A DNA stretch of 64,000 nt from Croceimicrobium sp963974215. Its GTDB lineage: Bacteria; Bacteroidota; Bacteroidia; Flavobacteriales; Schleiferiaceae. The position numbers were made by a program, and so were the translations under genes. Under the pieces are notes generated by a model that was given only the letters and a program-made list of their open reading frames with translations, made no database searches and had not been told where the DNA came from. Shown here piece by piece: positions 18,254-25,625 of this stretch (position 1 is its first letter; the number at the start of each line of letters is the position of its first letter). Where the stretch lies: NCBI GenBank assembly GCA_963974215.1, contig CAXBBL010000008.1:124001-188000 (forward strand). The letters are read 5' to 3'.

Positions 18254-18506
18254 GCTGTTAATTTGGGCTAAAATTAAGGTTTATCGAAGCAAGTATGTCG
18301 AATAATGGCAAATTTCCAGCAGCCAATTTAAAACAGTTTGACATTCAATGAGAGCTACAAACTTTAGATTAAAAGTAAGGTATGACCGGGACAGACGGCT
18401 TTAAAAAAGAGTGAAAACGAGATTTAGAAGCAGGATTAAATAAAATACGTTTCCGCTTATTAAACTTTTGACGAACATAGCACTCTAAGGAGCAAAATAA
18501 GTAATT

Positions 18507-19646
18507 ATGAATAAGTCCATTCTCCTCCTTAGTGTCCTTCTTTCCCTATTGGCTTGTAAAAAAGATTCAACTGTAGAACAGACCCCATCTAGCTCTAGCG
18601 CGGTGCTTAATTTGCCCGATACTTATTTTAATTACGCCAATCCAAATTTACCAGATTACTACCGAAATGGTCCGGTGGCTCAAAGTGACAATACCCCCGC
18701 TAATAATGCCATAAGCGATGCCGGTGCCACTTTGGGTCGCGTTTTATTTTATGATAAAAACTTAAGTCAAAATAATACGATCTCTTGTGCAAGCTGCCAT
18801 CAAAACAGCAATGGGTTTAGTGATCAAGCGGTTTTAAGTAGTGGTTTTGAGAATGGATCCACTGCTCGACATTCTATGTCCCTCGCAAATAGTCGCTATT
18901 ATGCCAATCGTCGTTTCTTTTGGGATGAACGAGCGCAAAGCCTAGAAGAGCAGGTTCTATTGCCCATACAAGATCAGGTAGAGATGGGAATGAATTTAGA
19001 TAGCCTTTTCGTTAAGCTAAAAGGATTAGATTATTACCAATATCTCTTTAGCGATGCCTTTAGCGACGGCGAAATTAATAGTCAAAACATAAGCTTTGCT
19101 TTAGCGCAATTTGTGCGTAGCATGGTTTCTTACACTAGTAAATACGATGTAGGCCGTCTTCAGGTGGCGAATCAAAATACTAACTTCCCTAATTTCAGTG
19201 CGGAAGAAAATAGAGGTAAAGCCCTTTTCCTAAACCCCGCGATTGGCTGCGCTGCCTGCCACGGGACTGATGCTTTTATTGCACCAGGTCCTAGAAATAA
19301 TGGTTTAGATTTAGACAATACTGCTGATTTAGGTGTGGGAGGTGTAACCAACAATAGTAACGCCAATGGTTTATTTAAAGTAGGATCTTTACGCAATATT
19401 GCCCTTACTGCACCTTATATGCACGATGGTCGCTTTAGCACTTTGCGCGAAGTAATTGAGCATTATAATGATGGTGTGCAAAACAATCCTAACCTCAGTG
19501 CACCCTTAAGGTTACCGAATGGAGGAGTTAGAAGCCTGAATTTAAGTTCAGCAGACATTGATGCTCTGGTTGCATTCTTAGAAACTTTAAGCGATCCCGT
19601 AATGTTAGAAAATGAAAGGTTCTCCGATCCTTTTAAAGAAGGTTAA
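18507..19646 (+). CDS. di-heme cytochrome c peroxidase (CcpA/MauG family) lipoprotein
   Basis: This 379-residue protein reduces hydrogen peroxide to water using two c-type hemes. The signal ends in the lipobox LLSLLAC, followed by a Ser/Lys linker, so the enzyme is probably lipid-anchored in the periplasm. The heme-binding motifs are CASCH at residues 94-98 and CAACH at 248-252. Family motifs LGRVLFYDKNLSQNNTISC, ENRGKALF and TAPYMHDGRFSTLREVIEHY are all present. Its stop codon directly abuts the stop codon of the convergent SdpI-like gene. MauG-type maturases share this fold, so a non-peroxidase role is possible but less likely without a partner gene. Confidence 0.94.
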   Translation: MNKSILLLSVLLSLLACKKDSTVEQTPSSSSAVLNLPDTYFNYANPNLPDYYRNGPVAQSDNTPANNAISDAGATLGRVLFYDKNLSQNNTISCASCHQNSNGFSDQAVLSSGFENGSTARHSMSLANSRYYANRRFFWDERAQSLEEQVLLPIQDQVEMGMNLDSLFVKLKGLDYYQYLFSDAFSDGEINSQNISFALAQFVRSMVSYTSKYDVGRLQVANQNTNFPNFSAEENRGKALFLNPAIGCAACHGTDAFIAPGPRNNGLDLDNTADLGVGGVTNNSNANGLFKVGSLRNIALTAPYMHDGRFSTLREVIEHYNDGVQNNPNLSAPLRLPNGGVRSLNLSSADIDALVAFLETLSDPVMLENERFSDPFKEG

Positions 19647-20003
19647 TTACTTTTTTTGCGAGCGTGAATATCGCCTCAACTTCCTCTCACTCCAAAAAAT
19701 TTCTAGTGCGAATGTTGCGATGAGAAAGATTAGAAAAACTGCCATACTAACGGTTTCGGATTGCCGTGGCACAAAATACCACAAACCAGCAATACCTACT
19801 TGATACAGTGCTAAGCGTAAGAACATAGGAGGCAGCAATCTTTGGGCAAATTTCCAATTAGCACGATTTCGCATGGAACGATCGGTGCGATAGCCATAAA
19901 GGTGATTGGGCTTTTTAGCGGGGAATAGAAAAGTTAATAGGGCAACCAGCAGTAGAAATAACCCTAAACCAATAAATAAATAAAATGTGATGTCTACTCT
20001 CAT
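19647..20003 (-). CDS. SdpI/YfhL family membrane protein
   Basis: This 118-residue protein has three predicted helices (about 7-28, 62-80 and 86-105) and the family signature HLYGYRTDRSMRNRANWKFA between the first and second. Related SdpI proteins in Bacillus confer immunity to a secreted toxin, but the short family members in Bacteroidota have no proven role. A TATCTTTG box lies 35 bases upstream. It ends stop-to-stop against the cytochrome c peroxidase gene. Confidence 0.85.
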   Translation of the reverse strand: MRVDITFYLFIGLGLFLLLVALLTFLFPAKKPNHLYGYRTDRSMRNRANWKFAQRLLPPMFLRLALYQVGIAGLWYFVPRQSETVSMAVFLIFLIATFALEIFWSERKLRRYSRSQKK

Positions 20004-20037
20004 CTTTTACCCTGCCAGTTTGTTTGATGACCTAAAG

Positions 20038-20045
20038 CAAAGATA
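20038..20045 (-). promoter_or_regulatory. -7 box of the SdpI-like gene
   Basis: The minus strand reads TATCTTTG, a perfect TAnnTTTG, 34 bases upstream of the ATG at 20003. Confidence 0.55.
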
Positions 20046-20164
20046 AATTTATACTTTTAGAAAAGAGGCTTTAAATTTTTATTCCTAAATAATTCTGGCC
20101 ATTTTCTTTTCAATGTAAGCTTGATATTTTTCGATGTCTTCTATGCTAAACACAATTAGCGGCT

Positions 20165-20172
20165 TACCTTTG
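20165..20172 (+). promoter_or_regulatory. -7 box almost touching the ndh start codon
   Basis: TACCTTTG matches TAnnTTTG and ends three bases before the ATG at 20176. If used, transcription would begin at or next to the start codon, giving a leaderless mRNA. Confidence 0.5.
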
Positions 20173-20175
20173 TAT

Positions 20176-21474
20176 ATGGCTGATTTAAACATTCCCAAAA
20201 CCAATGCCGAGCGCATCTTAATTTTAGGCGGCGGCTTTGCTGGTCTTAATCTTGCGAAAGCATTAAAAAACAAAGGAAAGCAAGTGGTGATGCTTGATAA
20301 GCACAACTATCACACCTTTCAACCACTTTTATATCAGGTTGCGACGGCAGGTTTAGAACCCGACTCCATTGCCTATCCCATTCGAAACATTTTTAAGGAC
20401 TACCCAAATTTCTATTTCCGCATGGCCAAAGCGGAACGTATAGAAGCGGAAAACAATATTCTTCATACCAATATAGGACCGATTAGTTATGATAAACTAG
20501 TTATTGCGACTGGATCGGAAACAAATTATTTTGGGATGGAGGAAGTGGAGCAAAAAAGCATGCCGATGAAAACGGTTCCTGAAGCTTTAAATCTCCGTAG
20601 CTTAATTTTACAAAACTTCGAAGCAGCATCTTTGACCGTCGATTTAAAAGAGCGCGAGCGCTTGATGAATTTTGTAATTGTGGGTGGTGGCCCCACCGGA
20701 ACCGAGTTGGCTGGTGCTTTCGCAGAGTTGAAAAGTCATGTGCTTCCCAACGACTACCCAGATTTAGACTTTCGTAGAATGAGTATTCACCTTGTGGAGA
20801 TGGCGGATAAAGTTTTACCACCCATGAGTAAATTTTCATCTTCCCACGCGCTTAAATACCTCAAAAAGTTGGGCGTACAGGTCTGGCTAAATACCGCTGT
20901 TAAAGGTTACGATGGAAAGACCGTAAGCACCAACAAATCGGAACTACCCGCCTCCACCCTAATTTGGGCTGCAGGAGTAAAAGGAAATATCATTGAGGGT
21001 CTTAAGGAAAAAGAGGATTTTGACAAAGGTCGCTATATCGTTAATGAGTTTAACCAAATTGGCCCGCATCAAAACATTTTTGCCCTCGGCGATGTGGCCG
21101 GGATGAATACAAAAGATTTCCCCAAAGGACATCCTATGCTTGCGCAGGTGGCCATACAGCAAGGTCAAAATTTAGCTAAAAACTTAATCCGAAGTGATAA
21201 AGGTAAAAGCTTTCGCCCCTTCAAATACAATGACTTAGGCAGCATGGCCACCGTTGGACGCAATAAGGCTGTGGCCGAGCTCTACAATAAAATAATGCTA
21301 AAAGGATTCCCAGGCTGGGCCGTATGGATGTTGGTTCATCTTTTAAGCCTTGTAGGATTTAGAAACCGCTTGGTGGTGCTACTCAACTGGTTTGTCAATT
21401 ACTTTAGCTACGATCGCAAAATTCGCTTGATCATTCGTCCTTTCGAAAACCAATTTCTGAAGAATTCAAAATAG
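20176..21474 (+). CDS. ndh: type II NADH:quinone oxidoreductase (NDH-2)
   Basis: This 432-residue flavoprotein oxidises NADH and reduces quinone without pumping protons. The FAD-binding motif ILGGGFAGLNLA is near the N-terminus, followed by YHTFQPLLYQVATAGLEPDS. The NADH-binding motif is VGGGPTGTELAGAFAEL and the FAD-contact motif is FALGDVAGM. The C-terminus carries an amphipathic/hydrophobic anchor (WMLVHLLSLVGFRNRLVVLL). The frame is open from 20134, but the first 14 residues are not family-like and overlap the probable promoter, so ATG 20176 is preferred. The gene stands alone. Confidence 0.93.
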   Translation: MADLNIPKTNAERILILGGGFAGLNLAKALKNKGKQVVMLDKHNYHTFQPLLYQVATAGLEPDSIAYPIRNIFKDYPNFYFRMAKAERIEAENNILHTNIGPISYDKLVIATGSETNYFGMEEVEQKSMPMKTVPEALNLRSLILQNFEAASLTVDLKERERLMNFVIVGGGPTGTELAGAFAELKSHVLPNDYPDLDFRRMSIHLVEMADKVLPPMSKFSSSHALKYLKKLGVQVWLNTAVKGYDGKTVSTNKSELPASTLIWAAGVKGNIIEGLKEKEDFDKGRYIVNEFNQIGPHQNIFALGDVAGMNTKDFPKGHPMLAQVAIQQGQNLAKNLIRSDKGKSFRPFKYNDLGSMATVGRNKAVAELYNKIMLKGFPGWAVWMLVHLLSLVGFRNRLVVLLNWFVNYFSYDRKIRLIIRPFENQFLKNSK

Positions 21475-21617
21475 ATTCGTTCCGCTTCTATTTTACAGTT
21501 TATATAAACACTTATCGCATCTGCCGTGAGCGATAACTCCATTTCCCCATTTAGCGACTACCCTCCCCCATTTATCGAGTTAAAATTTGATTTCAGTGTC
21601 CATATGTTTTTTGATAA

Positions 21618-21652
21618 AAATTTAAACACCTAAATATCAGGTGGTTAAATTT
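21618..21652. repeat. long inverted repeat, operator-like
   Basis: Arms AAATTTAAACACCT (21618-21631) and AGGTGGTTAAATTT (21639-21652) pair at 13 of 14 positions around a 7-base centre. It is 42 bases upstream of the -7 box of the PadR operon. It could be a regulator site or a hairpin. Confidence 0.5.
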
Positions 21653-21659
21653 AATTATA

Positions 21660-21680
21660 GTACTTTGTTTTGCATAGTAC
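21660..21680. promoter_or_regulatory. candidate PadR operator overlapping the -33 element
   Basis: GTACTTTG (21660-21667) and CATAGTAC (21673-21680) form an 8-bp inverted repeat with one mismatch and a 5-base centre. The -33 TTTG (21669-21672) sits inside it, so a bound repressor would block RNA polymerase. The link to PadR is inference from position and symmetry. Confidence 0.45.
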
Positions 21681-21693
21681 CTAAATATTGACA

Positions 21694-21701
21694 TATCTTT
21701 G
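21694..21701 (+). promoter_or_regulatory. -7 box of the PadR/PspC operon
   Basis: TATCTTTG is a perfect TAnnTTTG. A TTTG at 21669-21672 gives a 21-base spacer, close to the known Bacteroidota promoter geometry. The first gene starts 25 bases downstream of the box. Confidence 0.65.
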
Positions 21702-21725
21702 TAATGCAAAAGGAATAACATAAAA

Positions 21726-22193
21726 ATGAAAAAATTATTAATCAGTCTTCCCCTGCTACTATTCAGCATGTATGCAATTAAGGGGCAAAGCAAAAACGAG
21801 ATGGAATCACTCTTCAATCGCATTGCTAATCAAGGTGATAATTTCAATATTAGTATTAGTCATGACTTAATTAGCGATTTAGACTTCGACTTTGATTTTA
21901 GAGAATATACCGAAGAAATGTCGGGTCATATCGATCGCATTCGCTTCGTGAAATTCGAAAATTACGAAAGAGGCCTTAAAAGCGAAAAGGAATTTATCGA
22001 GCAAATGCTTGCCTGGGGTTATCGTCAAGCCCCGATTCCCTCTGACTGGGAAGAAGATCAAGGACAGGCAATTCTACTGCGCAAGCCCCACGGGAAAAAT
22101 AGTGCTCACGCTGCCGTTTTACTTAACAACCCGAAAGATCGCAATGCGATATTATTAATATTCAGTGGCGATTTAATCTTTAAAACTTACTAA
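21726..22193 (+). CDS. small secreted protein, first gene of the PadR operon (DUF4252-like, uncertain)
   Basis: This 155-residue protein has a signal peptide (MKKLLISLPLLLFSMYAIKG, cut near QS). The mature part is acidic early (SDLDFDFDFREYTEEM), followed by DRIRFVKFENYERGLKSEKE and a C-terminal hydrophobic strand ILLIFSGDLIF. The order resembles DUF4252 proteins, which are short exported proteins of Bacteroidota often found in small regulator operons, but the match is from general pattern only. It is two bases upstream of padR and shares its promoter. Function unknown. Confidence 0.75.
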   Translation: MKKLLISLPLLLFSMYAIKGQSKNEMESLFNRIANQGDNFNISISHDLISDLDFDFDFREYTEEMSGHIDRIRFVKFENYERGLKSEKEFIEQMLAWGYRQAPIPSDWEEDQGQAILLRKPHGKNSAHAAVLLNNPKDRNAILLIFSGDLIFKTY

Positions 22194-22195
22194 AG

Positions 22196-22534
22196 ATGAA
22201 TCTTGAAAATGCAAAAGCGCAAATGCGCAAAGGAGTATTGGAGCTCTGTATATTGAATATGCTGAGTCACCGCGACGCCTATGCTTCCGAAATTATCGGG
22301 GAGCTAAAAAAGGCAGAACTCATAGTAGTGGAAGGTACGCTCTACCCCCTACTTACCCGCTTAAAAAACTCTGGCATCTTGGCCTATCGCTGGGAAGAGT
22401 CGAGCGCAGGACCACCTCGTAAATATTACACCCTTACGGAGATTGGTAAAGCGGCGTTATCGGAACTTTTAAAAAGTTGGGAAAGCCTTAAAGAAGCAGT
22501 AAATCAAAGCATTCAAAACGAAATCAAACACTAA
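22196..22534 (+). CDS. PadR family transcriptional regulator
   Basis: This 112-residue winged-helix repressor has the PadR core: KGVLELCILNMLSHRDAYAS, then EIIGELKKAELIVVEGTLYP and LLTRLKNSGILAYRWEES, then GPPRKYYTLTEIGKAAL. It lacks the long C-terminal coiled coil of PadR subfamily 1 and so belongs to the short subfamily 2, like LmrR. It lies between the secreted protein and the PspC gene, with two-base gaps on both sides, and probably represses its own operon through the inverted repeats upstream. Related operons in this phylum respond to envelope stress or small hydrophobic ligands, but the ligand here is unknown. Confidence 0.93.
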   Translation: MNLENAKAQMRKGVLELCILNMLSHRDAYASEIIGELKKAELIVVEGTLYPLLTRLKNSGILAYRWEESSAGPPRKYYTLTEIGKAALSELLKSWESLKEAVNQSIQNEIKH

Positions 22535-22536
22535 TC

Positions 22537-24327
22537 ATGAAAAAGACATTAACTATAAATTTGGGAGGCTTCATATTTCACATTGATGAAGACGCCTTTA
22601 ATCAGCTCGAGCGCTATCTTGCCACCTTGCGCAGCCAGTTTTCCCGCACCAGCGGCAGCGATGAAATTATTGCCGATGTAGAAACGCGCATGGCAGAACT
22701 TTTCCGCGAGCGAAATGGTCAAACAAAAGAGGTAATTAATACCCAAGATGTGGAAGCGGTGATTTCAATTTTAGGAAGACCCGAAGATTACCTGCAAGAA
22801 GAAGACTTCAGTAACGCTAATGCCAACTACGAAAATTACCAATCTTATTCTAAAAAGATTCATCGCGATGTTGACAATCGCATGATTGGTGGGGTTGCAG
22901 CAGGTTTGGCTGCCTACATGAACATCAATCCTGTTTGGACGCGCCTGCTATTCTTTGCCTTGTTTTTCTCAGGCTTCGGGCTGCTACTCTACATTATTCT
23001 TTGGATAGTTGTGCCCAGTGCCCGCACTACCGCTGAAAAACTGCAAATGCGGGGAAAGCCGGTTACCCTCAGCAATATTGAAAACTTTGTGCGCGAAGAA
23101 GCTCATGCTGTAGGGGATAGTGTTAAAAACATGGGCCGCAAAGCGCAGGATATGAACCGTAATTCTAATCAGGTGACGGGATTAATTTCCCAATTTTTTA
23201 ATGGCATTTTCGAAATCATTAAGCTAATTTTTAAGTTTGCCTTTAAGATTATTGGTTTTATTTTCCTTTTTGCGGTATTCATCGCCCTTGCCTCTTTGGC
23301 AACTACACTATTTATAGGTTTTAACTTAAATGATACCCACTATACCTGGAGTGAAATCTCGAACTTAGTTCAATTAGTCTCCAGCGATAGTAGCTTGTAC
23401 AATTCAATCACCTTTGGCCTTAGCCTATTCGTTTTAGGACCACTATTCCTAATTGTTTATTACGGCATTCGCTTAGTTTTTGGAGTAGAACCTCTCAATC
23501 GGGGCGTGCGCTGTGGACTAGGATTTTTATCGCTAATTGGGCTAGTTATTTTAGGTAGTTCGGCCTACCAGTTTAGTGAAAACTTCCGCGCCAATTCCTA
23601 TCACACCACCGAGCATAAGCTGAATCTTAAAGCCCGGTCCTATACCTTAGAAGTGGTAGAAGATGATGTTTACTATGATTTCAATGAAGCCTTTAATACT
23701 GACTTTTGGACCATTAATAACGGGAAAAGTTATTACAAAGGAATAAAGCTCGACATACGAAAAAGCGAAAAAGGCTATACCTATTTAGAAACAGAATTTA
23801 GTAGCCGGGGAATCAATCGGCAAGATGCACGCAAAAACGCACAAAACTTAGAATTCGTTATGGAGTTAGACAGCGCAAATCTCAAGTTTAGTAATTACTA
23901 CAGCATTGAGGATGGTAATTTCTTTCGCTTGCAAAAAATAAGACATTTCCTTTATATGCAGCCGGGCGACACGGTTTACTTGAGCCCTGGAACTGAAAAC
24001 CTATACTACGATGTGAAGAACATTAACGATTATTGGGACTATGACATGGATGGTCATTACTGGACTATGACCGAAAGAGGTCTGCTTTGTGCAGATTGTG
24101 AAAATAGTGCCCAAATTATGGAAGACTTAGAAGAAGACAGTTTTAGGGATGAAGATTATAATCAGGAGGAAAGCGAATCTAATTCTCAAGTAAAGATTAA
24201 AGATGGATTAATAATAATTGAAGAGGCAGAAGCCTGTCTCTTCCCCTTCAAGCAAAACCAAAGTGATGATAATCAATACGATATTGTTATTTTAATTGCC
24301 CCTTATGAAACCAGTTTTTTTATCTGA
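22537..24327 (+). CDS. PspC domain-containing membrane protein
   Basis: This 596-residue protein has three parts. Residues 1-100 are soluble (MKKTLTINLGGFIFHIDEDA, a motif seen in front of PspC in Bacteroidota). The PspC domain at about 108-165 follows (DNRMIGGVAAGLAAYMNINP then WTRLLFFALF and LYIILWIVVP). Further helices lie at about 222-260 (RNSNQ region to FIGF), 287-315 and 325-345. The last 240 residues are an extracytoplasmic acidic domain with a beta-rich pattern. PspC proteins sense or answer membrane stress. Position after padR suggests that the regulator controls it. The C-terminal domain is not recognised. Confidence 0.88.
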   Translation: MKKTLTINLGGFIFHIDEDAFNQLERYLATLRSQFSRTSGSDEIIADVETRMAELFRERNGQTKEVINTQDVEAVISILGRPEDYLQEEDFSNANANYENYQSYSKKIHRDVDNRMIGGVAAGLAAYMNINPVWTRLLFFALFFSGFGLLLYIILWIVVPSARTTAEKLQMRGKPVTLSNIENFVREEAHAVGDSVKNMGRKAQDMNRNSNQVTGLISQFFNGIFEIIKLIFKFAFKIIGFIFLFAVFIALASLATTLFIGFNLNDTHYTWSEISNLVQLVSSDSSLYNSITFGLSLFVLGPLFLIVYYGIRLVFGVEPLNRGVRCGLGFLSLIGLVILGSSAYQFSENFRANSYHTTEHKLNLKARSYTLEVVEDDVYYDFNEAFNTDFWTINNGKSYYKGIKLDIRKSEKGYTYLETEFSSRGINRQDARKNAQNLEFVMELDSANLKFSNYYSIEDGNFFRLQKIRHFLYMQPGDTVYLSPGTENLYYDVKNINDYWDYDMDGHYWTMTERGLLCADCENSAQIMEDLEEDSFRDEDYNQEESESNSQVKIKDGLIIIEEAEACLFPFKQNQSDDNQYDIVILIAPYETSFFI

Positions 24328-24548
24328 AGTTAAGGCCACTAGCAGTTAGGGGCTCAGTTTTTCAATATTATGCCACGCATAATTAAAAAGAATTTACTTT
24401 AAAATATAAGCAAAACGAAATTACTGTCACCCGCCCCTGGTTCTGCCCAACAGTTACTTAGACTTAATTCAAATTAAAGACTTAATGGCAATTGATACGC
24501 ACAAAACAAGTCGTTCCATGTAATATTGATAAACAAAATTGAAATAGT

Positions 24549-24956
24549 ATGAGTGATAATGGAAGAAGACAGTTTATAGCCAAATTTGGAATTTTAAGCC
24601 TTAGTGCACTTTCTGCGACAACCTTGTTACAGGCTTGTGCTAATGGAGAGGCCCCGGCCGAAACTAAAGGCAGCCCCAGTCCTAAACCTGCACCAGCACC
24701 CGCTGCGGCAGAAGAGAAAGTTGCAGAAAACATCGACTGCTCCACTTATAATAAGAACCTAACTGAAACGGATCTTAAAACCCGTGAAAGCTTAGGTTAT
24801 ATTGAGCAAAGTGAAAAGGCCGATCAAAATTGCAGTAACTGCCGTTTTTACAATCCCGCTAAGTTTAAAGGGGACTGCGGTGCTTGCCAACTCTTTGCCA
24901 ATGGTGCAGTTGCATCAGGCGCTTGGTGTAAAACTTGGGCGGTAAAAGAAGCTTAA
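24549..24956 (+). CDS. high-potential iron-sulfur protein (HiPIP), Tat-exported lipoprotein
   Basis: This 135-residue electron carrier would hold one 4Fe-4S cluster in the periplasm. The N-terminus has a twin-arginine motif (GRRQFIAKFG) and a lipobox-like LLQAC ending at Cys30, then an Ala/Pro-rich linker. The four cluster ligands fit Cys95, Cys98, Cys113 and Cys127 with the usual C-x2-C-x14-C-x13-C spacing; Cys110 is an extra cysteine. Export as a folded protein fits a pre-inserted cluster. HiPIPs pass electrons between quinol oxidases or reaction centres and terminal reductases; the partner is not visible here, though the cytochrome c peroxidase at 18507 could be one. A terminator follows directly. 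Confidence 0.9.
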   Translation: MSDNGRRQFIAKFGILSLSALSATTLLQACANGEAPAETKGSPSPKPAPAPAAAEEKVAENIDCSTYNKNLTETDLKTRESLGYIEQSEKADQNCSNCRFYNPAKFKGDCGACQLFANGAVASGAWCKTWAVKEA

Positions 24957-25003
24957 TTGGCAAAGTCTTTTTCCGCATTCCAGCAGATGCCGTAAAATTA
25001 CAG

Positions 25004-25037
25004 AGCTCTTCAATTTTTAGGATTGGAGAGCTTTTTT
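25004..25037 (+). terminator. rho-independent terminator of the HiPIP gene
   Basis: Stem AGCTCTTCAAT / ATTGGAGAGCT with one mismatch, loop TTTTTAGG region, followed by a run of T to 25037. Confidence 0.8.
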
Positions 25038-25135
25038 ATTGACGAAAAAACGACCTCGATTTGTACCCGCTATCAATTTTCGCAATAATTGTATAAAGCG
25101 TAACATTTAGCACTTTAGAGCCCATACAGCCCTCC

Positions 25136-25143
25136 TATCTTTG
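25136..25143 (+). promoter_or_regulatory. -7 box of thioredoxin promoter
   Basis: TATCTTTG, a perfect TAnnTTTG, 19 bases upstream of the ATG at 25163. Confidence 0.6.
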
Positions 25144-25162
25144 CCTAGTAAAAAATATAGAT

Positions 25163-25528
25163 ATGCCAACAATTAACTTAACAACCGAACAGTTTAAAAA
25201 AGACGTGTTCGATTATAGCAACGAAAAAGAATGGAAATTTGCGGGTGATAAACCTGCTATCATTGACTTTTATGCCGATTGGTGTGGACCGTGTAAAATG
25301 GTTGCGCCCATTTTCGAAGAGCTCAGTGATGAATTTTCCGAGGATATTGTAATTTACAAAGTAGACACCGAGGCAGAGCAAGAACTATCAGCTGCCTTCG
25401 GTATTCAGAGTATTCCATCCATTCTATTTATTCCAAATGAAGGTCAACCCATGATGTCACGTGGCGCGATGCCGAAACATCAATTAAAAAAGGTTATTGA
25501 GGAAGAGCTTTTAAAAACAGAAGCTTAG
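25163..25528 (+). CDS. trxA: thioredoxin
   Basis: This 121-residue protein has no signal peptide and the classic active site WCGPC (Trp40, Cys41, Cys44) in IIDFYADWCGPCKMVAPIFE. The cis-Pro loop is in IQSIPSILFIPNEG. A short N-terminal extension (about 12 residues) precedes the normal thioredoxin fold. It is cytoplasmic and reduces disulfides with thioredoxin reductase. The gene is flanked by terminators on both sides and has its own promoter box. Its position next to HiPIP is probably coincidental. Confidence 0.95.
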   Translation: MPTINLTTEQFKKDVFDYSNEKEWKFAGDKPAIIDFYADWCGPCKMVAPIFEELSDEFSEDIVIYKVDTEAEQELSAAFGIQSIPSILFIPNEGQPMMSRGAMPKHQLKKVIEEELLKTEA

Positions 25529-25558
25529 ACTATCACTTTTTAATCGATTTAAATTAAA

Positions 25559-25593
25559 CTGCCCTAACTACTACGTTAGGGCAGCTTTTTTTT
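25559..25593 (+). terminator. rho-independent terminator of trxA
   Basis: Perfect 10-bp stem CTGCCCTAAC / GTTAGGGCAG with a six-base loop, followed by eight T. Confidence 0.95.
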
Positions 25594-25625
25594 GCAGATT
25601 TGTAGTCTAACAATTTCAACAGATA

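Larger units (their letters stand above)
21475..21725. other. regulatory intergenic region upstream of the PadR operon
   Basis: No gene is seen. The right half holds two inverted repeats (21618-21652 and 21660-21680), a -33 element TTTG at 21669-21672 and a -7 box at 21694-21701. Confidence 0.6.

Noticed and set aside
18347..18506. Possible small gene upstream of the cytochrome c peroxidase
   Set aside because: No frame with a start and a plausible composition was found; only a weak promoter-like AT tract is visible.
20085..20306. Minus-strand frame of 73 codons over the ndh start
   Set aside because: It overlaps a certain gene, has no family resemblance and no promoter.
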